Below are positions 1 through 5,188 of a DNA stretch of 6,051 bases, piece by piece; the stretch's first letter is position 1; each line of letters opens with the position of its first letter. This stretch comes from Chloroflexota bacterium (GTDB taxonomy: Bacteria > Chloroflexota > UBA6077): positions 1 through 6,051 of the forward strand of contig JAMCTB010000208.1 in NCBI GenBank assembly GCA_023380955.1, in the 5' to 3' direction. Both the position numbers and the translations under genes were made by a program. The notes below the pieces were generated by a model. That model did no database searches. It had not been told where the DNA came from and saw only the letters and a list, made by a program, of their open reading frames with translations.

Positions 1-136
1 GGAACCAATGAATCGCGGACTGTCCCCACTCGGCCCAAGTCATGCCCGACCTGTGGGGCGCATAGGGCTTGATTCGAGGCCAAAATAGGGATGGCCTTCG
101 TCGTTCTCATTCTATTCAACACTCTCGACTCCTGAC

Positions 137-165
137 TTGACGGTAGGGGGTCAGACGGGTATCAT
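137..165 (+). promoter_or_regulatory. Sigma-70-type promoter of the E1 alpha/beta operon
   Basis: A -35 element TTGACG lies at 137-142 and a -10 element TATCAT at 160-165, separated by exactly 17 bp. Each differs from consensus at one position. The predicted start is near 172, giving a leader of about 60 nt before the E1-alpha ATG at 234. No clear operator or riboswitch fold is visible in the leader. This is the only convincing promoter ahead of the E1 pair. Confidence 0.7.
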
Positions 166-233
166 CTGGTGCAGACGCTGAGAAACCCATAGGGACTTGC
201 GACGTGTAGGGATAAGAGGGAGGAGACGATAAG

Positions 234-1241
234 ATGAGTGCAGCGCAGGCGGCCCTGCAGGCGCAGGAGAGCCTACCCTCGTTAAAGGTCTTGCTGACGA
301 TGTACCAGAAGATGGTGGCCATTCGGCGCTTCGAGGAGACAGCGGGAGAGCTGTACCGCGATGGCAAGATGCCCGGCTTCCCCCACCTGTACATCGGCGA
401 GGAGGCCTCGGCCGTGGGCATCTGCTCGCAGCTCAAGCCCGAGGACTACATCACCAGCAATCACCGGGGCCACGGTCACTGCATCGCCAAAGGCGGTGAC
501 CTGAAGAAGATGGTGGCCGAGATCCTGGGCAAGAAGACCGGCTACTGTAAGGGCAAGGGCGGGACTATGCACATCGCCGATCCGGACATCGGCATCCTGG
601 GGGCCAACGGCATCGTGGGCGCCGGGATACCCTTGGCGGTGGGATCGGGCCTGACCGCCAGGCTGAAGAAGACCGGCCGGGTTACGGTGTGCTTCTTCGG
701 GGACGGCGCCTCCAATCAGGGTGCATTTCACGAGGGGCTGAATCTGGCGTCCATCTGGAAGCTGCCGGTGATCTTTGCCTGCGAGAACAACCTGTACCAG
801 ATTTCGATGTGCCAGCGGGACCATATGGCAATAAAGGACATTGCCACCCGGGGCGTCGCCTACGGCATCCCCGGCGTGGTAGTGGACGGCAACGATGTCC
901 TGGATGTGTACCAGAAGGCGGGGGAAGCCGTCGCTCGCGCCCGTGCCGGCGAAGGCCCGACCCTCCTGGAGATGAAGACCTACCGCTGGCGGGGACACAC
1001 CGAGGCCGATCCCACCCGCGGGCTGGAGTACCGGCCGAAGGAAGAGCTTGAGGCGTGGATGGCGCGTGATCCCATCAAGCTGCTGGAGGAACGGCTGCTC
1101 GGATGGGGGCTGGCAAAAGAAAGCCGTCTGAAGGCCATCCGGAAAAGCGTGGAAGACGAGCTGGCGGAGGCGGTGCGCTTCGCGGAAGAGAGCCCGCTGC
1201 CCGAGCCCGAGGAGGCGCTGGAAGATGTATACGCGCCATAG
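234..1241 (+). CDS. Thiamine-diphosphate-dependent 2-oxoacid/acetoin dehydrogenase E1, alpha subunit (PdhA/AcoA type)
   Basis: This 335-residue protein is the alpha subunit of a heterotetrameric E1 that decarboxylates pyruvate, a related 2-oxoacid or acetoin and passes the acyl group to lipoyl-E2 in the cytoplasm. The ThDP/Mg motif is plain: GDG at residues 156-158, then NN at 185-186. Other family signatures are HRGHGH (77-82), TMHIADPD (111-118) and YRWRGHTEADP (250-260), the last being the active-site loop. The length fits the 320-370 residues usual for two-subunit E1 alpha. The ATG at 234 is chosen because GGGAGGAG lies at 218-225, 8 nt upstream. E1 beta follows after 35 bp, so the two are co-transcribed. 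Residues after ENN read LYQISMCQRDHMA, where many relatives have AIS followed by TP, so substrate preference is uncertain. The E1 alpha family call is firm; choosing between pyruvate, branched-chain and acetoin substrates is not possible from sequence alone. Confidence 0.95.
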   Translation: MSAAQAALQAQESLPSLKVLLTMYQKMVAIRRFEETAGELYRDGKMPGFPHLYIGEEASAVGICSQLKPEDYITSNHRGHGHCIAKGGDLKKMVAEILGKKTGYCKGKGGTMHIADPDIGILGANGIVGAGIPLAVGSGLTARLKKTGRVTVCFFGDGASNQGAFHEGLNLASIWKLPVIFACENNLYQISMCQRDHMAIKDIATRGVAYGIPGVVVDGNDVLDVYQKAGEAVARARAGEGPTLLEMKTYRWRGHTEADPTRGLEYRPKEELEAWMARDPIKLLEERLLGWGLAKESRLKAIRKSVEDELAEAVRFAEESPLPEPEEALEDVYAP

Positions 1242-1276
1242 GCTGATTTGGGCGATTACGACGGGGGTGAAGGCCG

Positions 1277-2254
1277 ATGCGTGAGATAACTTACAACGAA
1301 GCACTGCGAGAGGCGCTGGAAGGCGAGATGCGGCGCGATCCGGACGTCTTCTTGATGGGCGAGGACGTGGCCGTGCTGGGCGGTGTGTTCCGCTCGACCC
1401 GGGGCCTGCTGGGGGAGTTCGGCTGCGAGCGGGTGCGCGACACGCCCCTATCGGAGTCCGGCTTCATCGGTGCCGGCGTGGGGGCGGCCCTCACCGGTAT
1501 GCGGCCGGTGGTAGAGCTGATGTTCTGCGATTTCTTCACCGTGGCGATGGACCAGGTCGTCAACCAGGCCGCCAAGCTGCACTATATGACGGGAGGCAAG
1601 CTGAAGGTGCCCCTCACGCTGCGCACCACCATCGGCGCCGGCCGGTCGTCGGCCGCTCAGCACTCCCAGAGCCTGCACGCCTGGTTCATGCACGTGCCGG
1701 GGCTGAAGGCAGTGATGCCCTCCGTGCCGGCCGATGTGAAGGGCCTGGTGACCGCCGCTATCCGCGACGACAACCCGGTGATCGTTTTCGAGCACAAGTT
1801 CCTGTACAACACCAAGGGGCCGGTGCCCGAGGGCGAGTACGTCATTCCGCTGGGCGTGGCCGAGGTCAAGCGGCCGGGGACCGACGTCACCGTCGTCGCC
1901 ACGTCGATGATGGTGGTGAAGGCGCTCCAGGCGGCGCAGGCGCTGGAGAAGGAAGGCATCTCCGTCGAGGTGGTGGACCCGCGAACGCTGGTGCCGCTGG
2001 ACAAGGCCACCATCCTCGAATCCGTAAAGAAGACCGGCCGGCTGGTGGTCGCCGACGAGGGCTATCCGAAGTGCGGGTTCGCCTCCGAGATTGCGGCAAT
2101 CGTCGCCGAAGAGGCCCTCGACTATCTGGACGCGCCGGTGAAGCGGGTGACGAACCTGGACGCGCCCATCCCGTTCGCCGTGCCGGAAGAGAAGTACGTG
2201 ATGCCAGACGAGCACAAGATCGCCGCAGCGGTGCGCAGTCTGGTGAAATCCTAG
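1277..2254 (+). CDS. Thiamine-diphosphate-dependent 2-oxoacid/acetoin dehydrogenase E1, beta subunit (PdhB/AcoB type)
   Basis: This 325-residue beta subunit pairs with the preceding alpha subunit to form the E1 active site. It begins with the typical ITYNEALREAL segment (residues 4-14) and carries MGEDV (27-31). The DTPLSE segment (55-60) supplies the conserved glutamate expected to activate the ThDP aminopyrimidine ring. AQHSQSL (127-133) includes the conserved active-site histidine, and VPGLKAVMPSVPAD (140-153) and DDNPVIVFEHK (164-174) follow. The C-terminal transketolase-like domain starts near residue 190 and has EVVDPRTLVPLD (231-242) and VADEGYPKCGFASEI (258-272). Length is normal for the family. 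GGGGGTG (1263-1269) lies 7 nt before the ATG. The gene closes the operon; no dihydrolipoyl acyltransferase (E2) or E3 follows, so those must be encoded elsewhere or upstream of the window. Confidence 0.95.
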   Translation: MREITYNEALREALEGEMRRDPDVFLMGEDVAVLGGVFRSTRGLLGEFGCERVRDTPLSESGFIGAGVGAALTGMRPVVELMFCDFFTVAMDQVVNQAAKLHYMTGGKLKVPLTLRTTIGAGRSSAAQHSQSLHAWFMHVPGLKAVMPSVPADVKGLVTAAIRDDNPVIVFEHKFLYNTKGPVPEGEYVIPLGVAEVKRPGTDVTVVATSMMVVKALQAAQALEKEGISVEVVDPRTLVPLDKATILESVKKTGRLVVADEGYPKCGFASEIAAIVAEEALDYLDAPVKRVTNLDAPIPFAVPEEKYVMPDEHKIAAAVRSLVKS

Positions 2255-2284
2255 CACCGGTCTGGCTGTGGCCTGGGCAGGGGC

Positions 2285-2299
2285 GGGCGTGGCTCGCCC
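2285..2299 (+). terminator. Weak terminator-like hairpin after E1 beta
   Basis: GGGCG (2285-2289) pairs perfectly with CGCCC (2295-2299) around a TGGCT loop, 31 bp after the E1-beta stop codon. The tract that follows (TTGCTGCTCT) is only moderately T-rich, and the stem has just 5 bp. It could assist termination of the E1 transcript, but it is not a canonical intrinsic terminator. Confidence 0.3.
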
Positions 2300-2475
2300 T
2301 TGCTGCTCTGATATGAAAGAAGGGCTCGGTGGGTGAGGCCTGCGCAAGGTTCCGGCCAGTGTGCCATAGCTTTCATCTGGGGTGGTGGCCGCCAGGCTAC
2401 GGTAACTCTGTAAGAAGGGCACTTCGACCCGTGTCAGAGCCTCTAACAAAGCCGGTAGCGCGATGGCGCGCCCCC

Positions 2476-2519
2476 GCCCGTCGCCGACGGGCCGCTCGCC
2501 ACGGCTCGCCTGTGGCGAG
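2476..2519. other. Two tandem GC-rich hairpins
   Basis: The first hairpin pairs GCCCGTC (2476-2482) with GACGGGC (2486-2492) over a 3-nt loop. The second pairs CTCGCCAC (2495-2502) with GTGGCGAG (2512-2519) over a 9-nt loop, giving a perfect 8-bp stem. Only 2 nt separate them. No T-tract follows directly; the nearest is TTTT at 2540-2543. They could be an extragenic palindromic repeat, a factor-dependent terminator, or an mRNA-stabilising structure at the end of the E1 transcript. Stems are certain from sequence; function is not. Confidence 0.55.
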
Positions 2520-2541
2520 GCCCGCGCTGCAAGCCAGGGTT

Positions 2542-2570
2542 TTGACAGGCGCTCTTAGTTGCAGGACCAT
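2542..2570 (+). promoter_or_regulatory. Possible promoter of the VOC-holA unit
   Basis: A perfect -35 hexamer TTGACA lies at 2542-2547. At 17-bp spacing the -10 position reads GACCAT (2565-2570), which matches consensus at only 3 of 6 positions. The predicted start would be near 2577, about 43 nt before the VOC ATG. The placement just after the two hairpins is sensible, but the poor -10 keeps confidence low. An activator-dependent promoter would be consistent with this. Confidence 0.35.
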
Positions 2571-2619
2571 GGGGCATCGTCCGGGAATACTTCCAGAAGA
2601 CATTCGATAGGAGAGAGCT

Positions 2620-3033
2620 ATGTTTGACCAAGTACATCACGTCGCCTATGTCGTAGACGATATGGACAAGGCCATCGATTTCTTCTCGAAGAAGTTTGAC
2701 CTCGAGCTGGAGCGGCGCTGGGTGACCGAGTCGGCGGGAACGGAGTTTGCCACCTTCCTGGTGGGCGATTTCGTGTTCGAGTTCCTGTCGCCGGCCTCGC
2801 CGACCTCGCGCCACCACCAGACCCTGAAAGACCGCGGCGGCCCTTCCCTCGATCACGTGGCCTACGGGGTACACGATCTGGACGGCGTGGTTAAGACCCT
2901 GGAAGATAGGGGCATTAACCTGCTCACCGACGGCCCGCAGATCGCACCCACGGGATGGCGGGTGGCCAACATCGATCCCAAGAGCACGATGGGCATCCGT
3001 GTGCAGTTGGTCGACCTGGACCACAAGGGTTAA
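2620..3033 (+). CDS. VOC-superfamily protein, methylmalonyl-CoA epimerase-like
   Basis: This 137-residue protein has the two beta-alpha-beta-beta-beta modules of the vicinal oxygen chelate (glyoxalase) fold, roughly residues 4-58 and 76-133. The pattern is closest to methylmalonyl-CoA epimerase: HHVAYVVDDMDKAIDFF near the start, FEFLSPASPTS (53-63), LDHVAYGVHDLD (77-88), and DPKSTMGIRVQLVD (119-132), where epimerases usually read HPKSTxGxxIELVE. Aligned by eye, the metal ligands would be H7, E54, H79 and Q129; the last is a glutamate in most relatives. A true epimerase would convert (S)- to (R)-methylmalonyl-CoA in propionyl-CoA metabolism. No mutase gene is nearby, so a lyase or dioxygenase-like VOC role is also possible. 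AGGAG (2609-2613) lies 6 nt before the ATG. holA begins 29 bp downstream, suggesting co-transcription. The family call is firm; the substrate is inferred. Confidence 0.85.
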   Translation: MFDQVHHVAYVVDDMDKAIDFFSKKFDLELERRWVTESAGTEFATFLVGDFVFEFLSPASPTSRHHQTLKDRGGPSLDHVAYGVHDLDGVVKTLEDRGINLLTDGPQIAPTGWRVANIDPKSTMGIRVQLVDLDHKG

Positions 3034-3062
3034 ATGCCTGCGGATGGGGGTGAAGCTTCCCC

Positions 3063-4112
3063 TTGATCTACCTGCTCCTTGAAGACCCGCGAGGGGCCGA
3101 GCGACTGGCGCGGATTCGGGCCGGCCTTGGGGATCCGAGCTTGCGCGAATCCAACACTTCGACACTGGACGGGCAACGGACCACCCCGGCAGAGGTCCGC
3201 AACGCCTGTCTGGCGTTTCCCTTCCTGGCCCCCAGTCGCCTGGTGGTGGTCCGCGGCCTGCTGGCCCGCTTCCAGCCGAAGGAGCGTCCGAAGGGCGGCG
3301 GACGGCCCGGACGCTCAAATGGAGAGAAGGCGAAGGGGCTGGAGCAGGAGTTCGCCGCGGCGCTGCGCGAGGTGCCCGAGCACACCGACCTGGTACTGCT
3401 GGAGGCGGCACCCTGGCGAGAGCAAGGCTTGCTCGTGAAGGCGCTGCAGGAGCTCAAGGCCGAGGTGTTGCGCCCGCTCCGGCCGGACGAGCTGCCGGCG
3501 TGGATCCGGCAGCGGGTCGAAGCCAAGGGAGGCCGGATCAGCCCGCAGGCAGCCGGGCGGCTTGCCGGGATGATCGGCGATGACCTGCAGTCCCTGGACG
3601 GCGAGCTGGACAAGCTGGTCACATTTGCCGGCGAGGGCGCTATCACCTGGGACGACGTGCAGCTACTGGTGAGCGCCGCCCAGGAGGCGAATATCTTCGC
3701 GCTGGTGGACCGGGTCGCCGAGGGCAACGCCAGGGGTGCCCTGCAGGAGCTGCACCGCCTGCTTGCCGACGGGATGGCCCTCCCGCAGATCATGACGATG
3801 GTGAGCCGGCAGTTCCGCCTGCTGCTGCTGTGGAGGGAGCTCAGGAGCGCAGGCGTGCAAGAATACGCCGCGCGACAGCAACTGAGGCTAGCCGATTTCG
3901 TGGCCCAGAAGGTGAGCCGGCAGGCAGCGCGCTATAGCCTCGAGCAGCTTGAGGAGCTGTACCGGCGGTTAGTGGAGATCGATCTGAGGTGGAAGACCGG
4001 GCAGGCCGACCCGCTGGTCGCGCTGGAAGTGTTCATCAGCGAGGTAGCCCTGGGGTCGCGGCGCAGGCAGGTCTCTCAGAACCGGCGAACGAGCGCCACT
4101 ACCTTGCCCTGA
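3063..4112 (+). CDS. holA: DNA polymerase III, delta subunit
   Basis: The delta subunit is part of the clamp-loader complex that opens the beta sliding clamp and places it on primed DNA during replication. At 349 residues it matches the usual size (about 340). It starts IYLLLEDPRGAERL, a variant of the usual IYLLYGxDxF opening. It continues with an AAA+-like N-terminal domain, the linker LRPLRPDELPAWIRQRVEAKG (split near residues 139-159), and the diagnostic DLQSLDGELDKLVTFAG (174-190). The clamp-loader collar domain includes ANIFALVDRVAEGN (209-222), SRQFRLLLLWREL (248-260) and IDLRWKTGQADPLVALEVFI (305-324). TTG is the start because an in-frame TGA lies only 9 bp upstream (3051-3053) and no ATG exists before the conserved N-terminus; GGGGGTG (3046-3052) is the ribosome-binding site. 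The last 17 or so residues are a basic, non-conserved tail encoded over the antisense end of lexA. Confidence 0.92.
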   Translation: MIYLLLEDPRGAERLARIRAGLGDPSLRESNTSTLDGQRTTPAEVRNACLAFPFLAPSRLVVVRGLLARFQPKERPKGGGRPGRSNGEKAKGLEQEFAAALREVPEHTDLVLLEAAPWREQGLLVKALQELKAEVLRPLRPDELPAWIRQRVEAKGGRISPQAAGRLAGMIGDDLQSLDGELDKLVTFAGEGAITWDDVQLLVSAAQEANIFALVDRVAEGNARGALQELHRLLADGMALPQIMTMVSRQFRLLLLWRELRSAGVQEYAARQQLRLADFVAQKVSRQAARYSLEQLEELYRRLVEIDLRWKTGQADPLVALEVFISEVALGSRRRQVSQNRRTSATTLP

Positions 4113-4720
4113 ATCCGCAATTCATCGGGCGATACGTAGATGGGCGCCATAGCCGGGTTGGCTGGCTGGAGCCGGATGCGGTCGCCTTCGTGATAGAAGC
4201 GCTTTAGGGTCGCGCCCCACTGGTCGGTCGGGGTGTTCGTGAGCAGGGCGACCACGATATCGCCATCTCGAGCTGTAGACTGGCGATGGACTATGACCAA
4301 ATCGCCATCGCCGATAAGCTCATCCACCATCGAATCACCCTTCACGTAAAGGGCGAAGAGCTTGCTGGGGTCCAGCGACTCGGCCAGATAGGGCGGCATT
4401 GACAGGGGCTCCACATCGGTGGGCAGTGCCTCGATGGGGACGCCGGCGGCGATCCTGCCCATAATGGGGATACTCGGGGAAGACGAGGGACGTGTATCCC
4501 CGTTGCCGTTGGGCAGGACTTCTATGCCGCGAGAGATATCCCGGGCGCGGCGGATATACCCGGCCGCCTCCAATGCCCGCAGGTGGAAGTCCACCACTGA
4601 GGTAGAGGAAATGCCGACGGCCCGGCCGATCTCCCGCACGGATGGCGGGAAACCCTTTTCGTCGACGTGCTGCCGCACAAACTTCAGGACGCTCCTTCGG
4701 CGCAGCGGCATCTTCTCCAT
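4076..4720 (-). CDS. lexA: LexA, SOS-response transcriptional repressor
   Basis: LexA represses DNA-damage genes and is inactivated by RecA-stimulated self-cleavage. This 214-residue protein has the winged helix-turn-helix domain (about residues 5-68), with the recognition region SVREIGRAVGISSTSVVDFH (27-46). The cleavage site is Ala92-Gly93, within GRIAAGVP (88-95). The S24 peptidase domain holds the nucleophile Ser130 (KGDSM) and the general base Lys173 (TLKRF), so it should be self-cleaving. Before the lysine, TNTPTDQWGA (161-170) is a slightly longer loop than the usual acidic GEA-type turn. The C-terminus (GKVVALVRRF) is canonical, so the TGA stop is genuine. ATG at 4720 is chosen over Met4 because GGGGGA (4731-4736 on the complement) sits 10 nt upstream. 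Its promoter and SOS box lie directly upstream, predicting autoregulation. It converges on holA with a 37-bp overlap. Confidence 0.96.
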   Translation of the reverse strand: MEKMPLRRRSVLKFVRQHVDEKGFPPSVREIGRAVGISSTSVVDFHLRALEAAGYIRRARDISRGIEVLPNGNGDTRPSSSPSIPIMGRIAAGVPIEALPTDVEPLSMPPYLAESLDPSKLFALYVKGDSMVDELIGDGDLVIVHRQSTARDGDIVVALLTNTPTDQWGATLKRFYHEGDRIRLQPANPAMAPIYVSPDELRIQGKVVALVRRF

Positions 4721-4738
4721 TTAGGTATGATCCCCCGT

Positions 4739-4750
4739 GAACTGGTGTTC
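4739..4750. promoter_or_regulatory. LexA operator (SOS box) upstream of lexA
   Basis: GAACTGGTGTTC is an exact GAAC-N4-GTTC palindrome, the core LexA site known from Bacillus and actinobacteria. It lies 18 bp upstream of the lexA ATG and starts 6 bp after the -10 hexamer, so it covers the predicted transcription start. Bound LexA would block its own promoter. This is direct sequence evidence for autorepression, and it fits the Gram-positive-type rather than the Escherichia coli-type (CTG-N10-CAG) box. Confidence 0.88.
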
Positions 4751-4756
4751 TAGTGT

Positions 4757-4785
4757 ATTGTAACAGTGATGGGTCGCCCAGTCAA
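4757..4785 (-). promoter_or_regulatory. lexA promoter
   Basis: Read on the minus strand, the -35 is TTGACT (complement of 4780-4785) and the -10 is TACAAT (complement of 4757-4762), with exactly 17 bp between. Each hexamer differs from consensus at one position, making this the strongest -35/-10 pair in the window. The expected start falls near 4750, inside the SOS box, leaving a leader of about 30 nt. Confidence 0.88.
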
Positions 4786-4925
4786 TCACTATCCAGTAAT
4801 AAACAGGTTATTGTGAGATTCACCATCAAGATACGTTCCATCAGGCGCGCGTGTTGTGCAATGTGCTTGTATTGTGTTCGCTCGTCCGTCACCTTTTGAC
4901 ATATCTGAAGGCCCAAGAACAATTG

Positions 4926-4937
4926 TGCTATTATAGT
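4926..4937. promoter_or_regulatory. Overlapping -10 elements on both strands
   Basis: On the plus strand, TGCTATTAT (4926-4934) fits an extended -10, with no good -35 at 17 bp; TTGACA at 4896-4901 is 27 bp away and too far. On the minus strand, the complement of 4930-4935 is a perfect TATAAT, with CTGGCA (complement of 4954-4959) 18 bp upstream as a 4-of-6 -35. A plus-strand start here would give a leader of about 248 nt before the PH-domain gene. A minus-strand start would give a long-leader lexA transcript. Either, both or neither may be used. Confidence 0.35.
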
Positions 4938-5113
4938 GTATGTGTCGCTTCACTGCCAGTCCCCGGCCGGCTGCCTGCTCTCTTTGCTGGATGGTGAGGG
5001 CCGGGCAAGGCCAAGCCTCTTCTTTCCCTTCGTCTTTTCTCCTCACCGAGATCCCCCGGCCAAAGCAGGAGAGCCTCTGCCGCTTTTGCCCGATTGTTGG
5101 CGTATGTGCCCGA

Positions 5114-5122
5114 TGCTATAAT
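5114..5122 (+). promoter_or_regulatory. Extended -10 promoter of the PH-domain gene
   Basis: TGCTATAAT is a perfect extended -10 (TGn plus consensus TATAAT). Upstream there is only a weak -35: TTGTTG at 18-bp spacing (5093-5098) or TTGGCG at 15-bp spacing (5096-5101). Extended -10 promoters tolerate a poor -35. The predicted start near 5129 gives a leader of about 60 nt and falls within the inverted repeat at 5127-5142. Confidence 0.6.
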
Positions 5123-5126
5123 CGCC

Positions 5127-5142
5127 ATCGGCGGCAGCCGAT
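5127..5142. promoter_or_regulatory. Inverted repeat at the predicted transcription start of the PH-domain gene
   Basis: ATCGGC and GCCGAT form a perfect 6-bp inverted repeat around a GGCA spacer, beginning 4 bp after the -10. It could be an operator for a dimeric repressor, or a 5'-terminal stem-loop that protects the mRNA. The symmetry is certain; the role is inferred from position only. Confidence 0.4.
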
Positions 5143-5188
5143 TTGCCCACCAGCGCCGGCGAGGCGTAAACTTAACGAGAGGTGCTCG

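Larger units (their letters stand above)
2255..2619. other. 365-bp non-coding gap between E1 beta and the VOC gene
   Basis: I find no credible gene here: open frames on both strands give arginine- and proline-rich or otherwise low-plausibility translations and lack ribosome-binding sites. The gap contains the weak hairpin at 2285-2299, an 8-bp palindrome GGCGCGCC at 2465-2472, two strong tandem hairpins at 2476-2519, and a possible -35 element at 2542-2547. No tRNA-like T-loop sequence is present. The 8-mer GGCTCGCC occurs twice (2291-2298 and 2503-2510), each time as part of a hairpin. Confidence 0.6.
4721..5188. other. 468-bp divergent intergenic region between lexA and the PH-domain gene
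   Basis: No convincing gene lies here. The lexA-proximal half (to about 4940) is visibly more AT-rich than its surroundings. It contains the lexA promoter and SOS box, then an overlapping set of -10-like elements around 4926-4937 and an imperfect SOS-like box at 4917-4928. The distal half carries an extended -10 element at 5114-5122 and a perfect 6-bp inverted repeat at 5127-5142. Open frames exist on both strands but lack ribosome-binding sites and have composition unlike the neighbouring genes. Confidence 0.6.

Noticed and set aside
1..72. Possible 3' end of an upstream gene (frame 1, ending CPTCGAHRA then TGA)
   Set aside because: The CPTCG motif hints at a zinc ribbon, but only 23 codons are visible and another frame is equally open. 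Too short to support.
84..104. AGGCC/GGCCT hairpin in the 5' flank as a terminator of an upstream gene
   Set aside because: Only a 5-bp stem with an 11-nt loop and no T-tract following.
282..1304. Long minus-strand ORF opposite E1 alpha (and similar ones opposite E1 beta and VOC)
   Set aside because: Shadows of high-GC genes: the opposite strands encode clearly recognisable proteins, while these translations are His/Leu/Gly/Arg-rich with no motif.
2329..2610. Plus-strand 93-codon ORF in the gap before the VOC gene
   Set aside because: Arg/Pro-rich translation, no ribosome-binding site, and it spans the strong hairpins, so it is better explained as non-coding.
4789..4902. 37-codon minus-strand ORF upstream of lexA
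   Set aside because: It has no Shine-Dalgarno and AT-leaning codons unlike the neighbouring genes, and its stop lies just upstream of the lexA -35. Most likely chance openness in the promoter region.
4896..4924. TTGACA at 4896-4901 as a plus-strand -35
   Set aside because: At 16-17 bp spacing the -10 would be AACAAT or ACAATT, both poor, and the better TATTAT is 27 bp away.
4940..5188. Upstream extension of the PH-domain gene to ATG 4940 (305 residues)
   Set aside because: No ribosome-binding site, Pro/Ser/Cys-rich composition unlike the conserved protein, and the ATG coincides with a predicted transcription start. ATG 5189 has GAGAGGTG just upstream.
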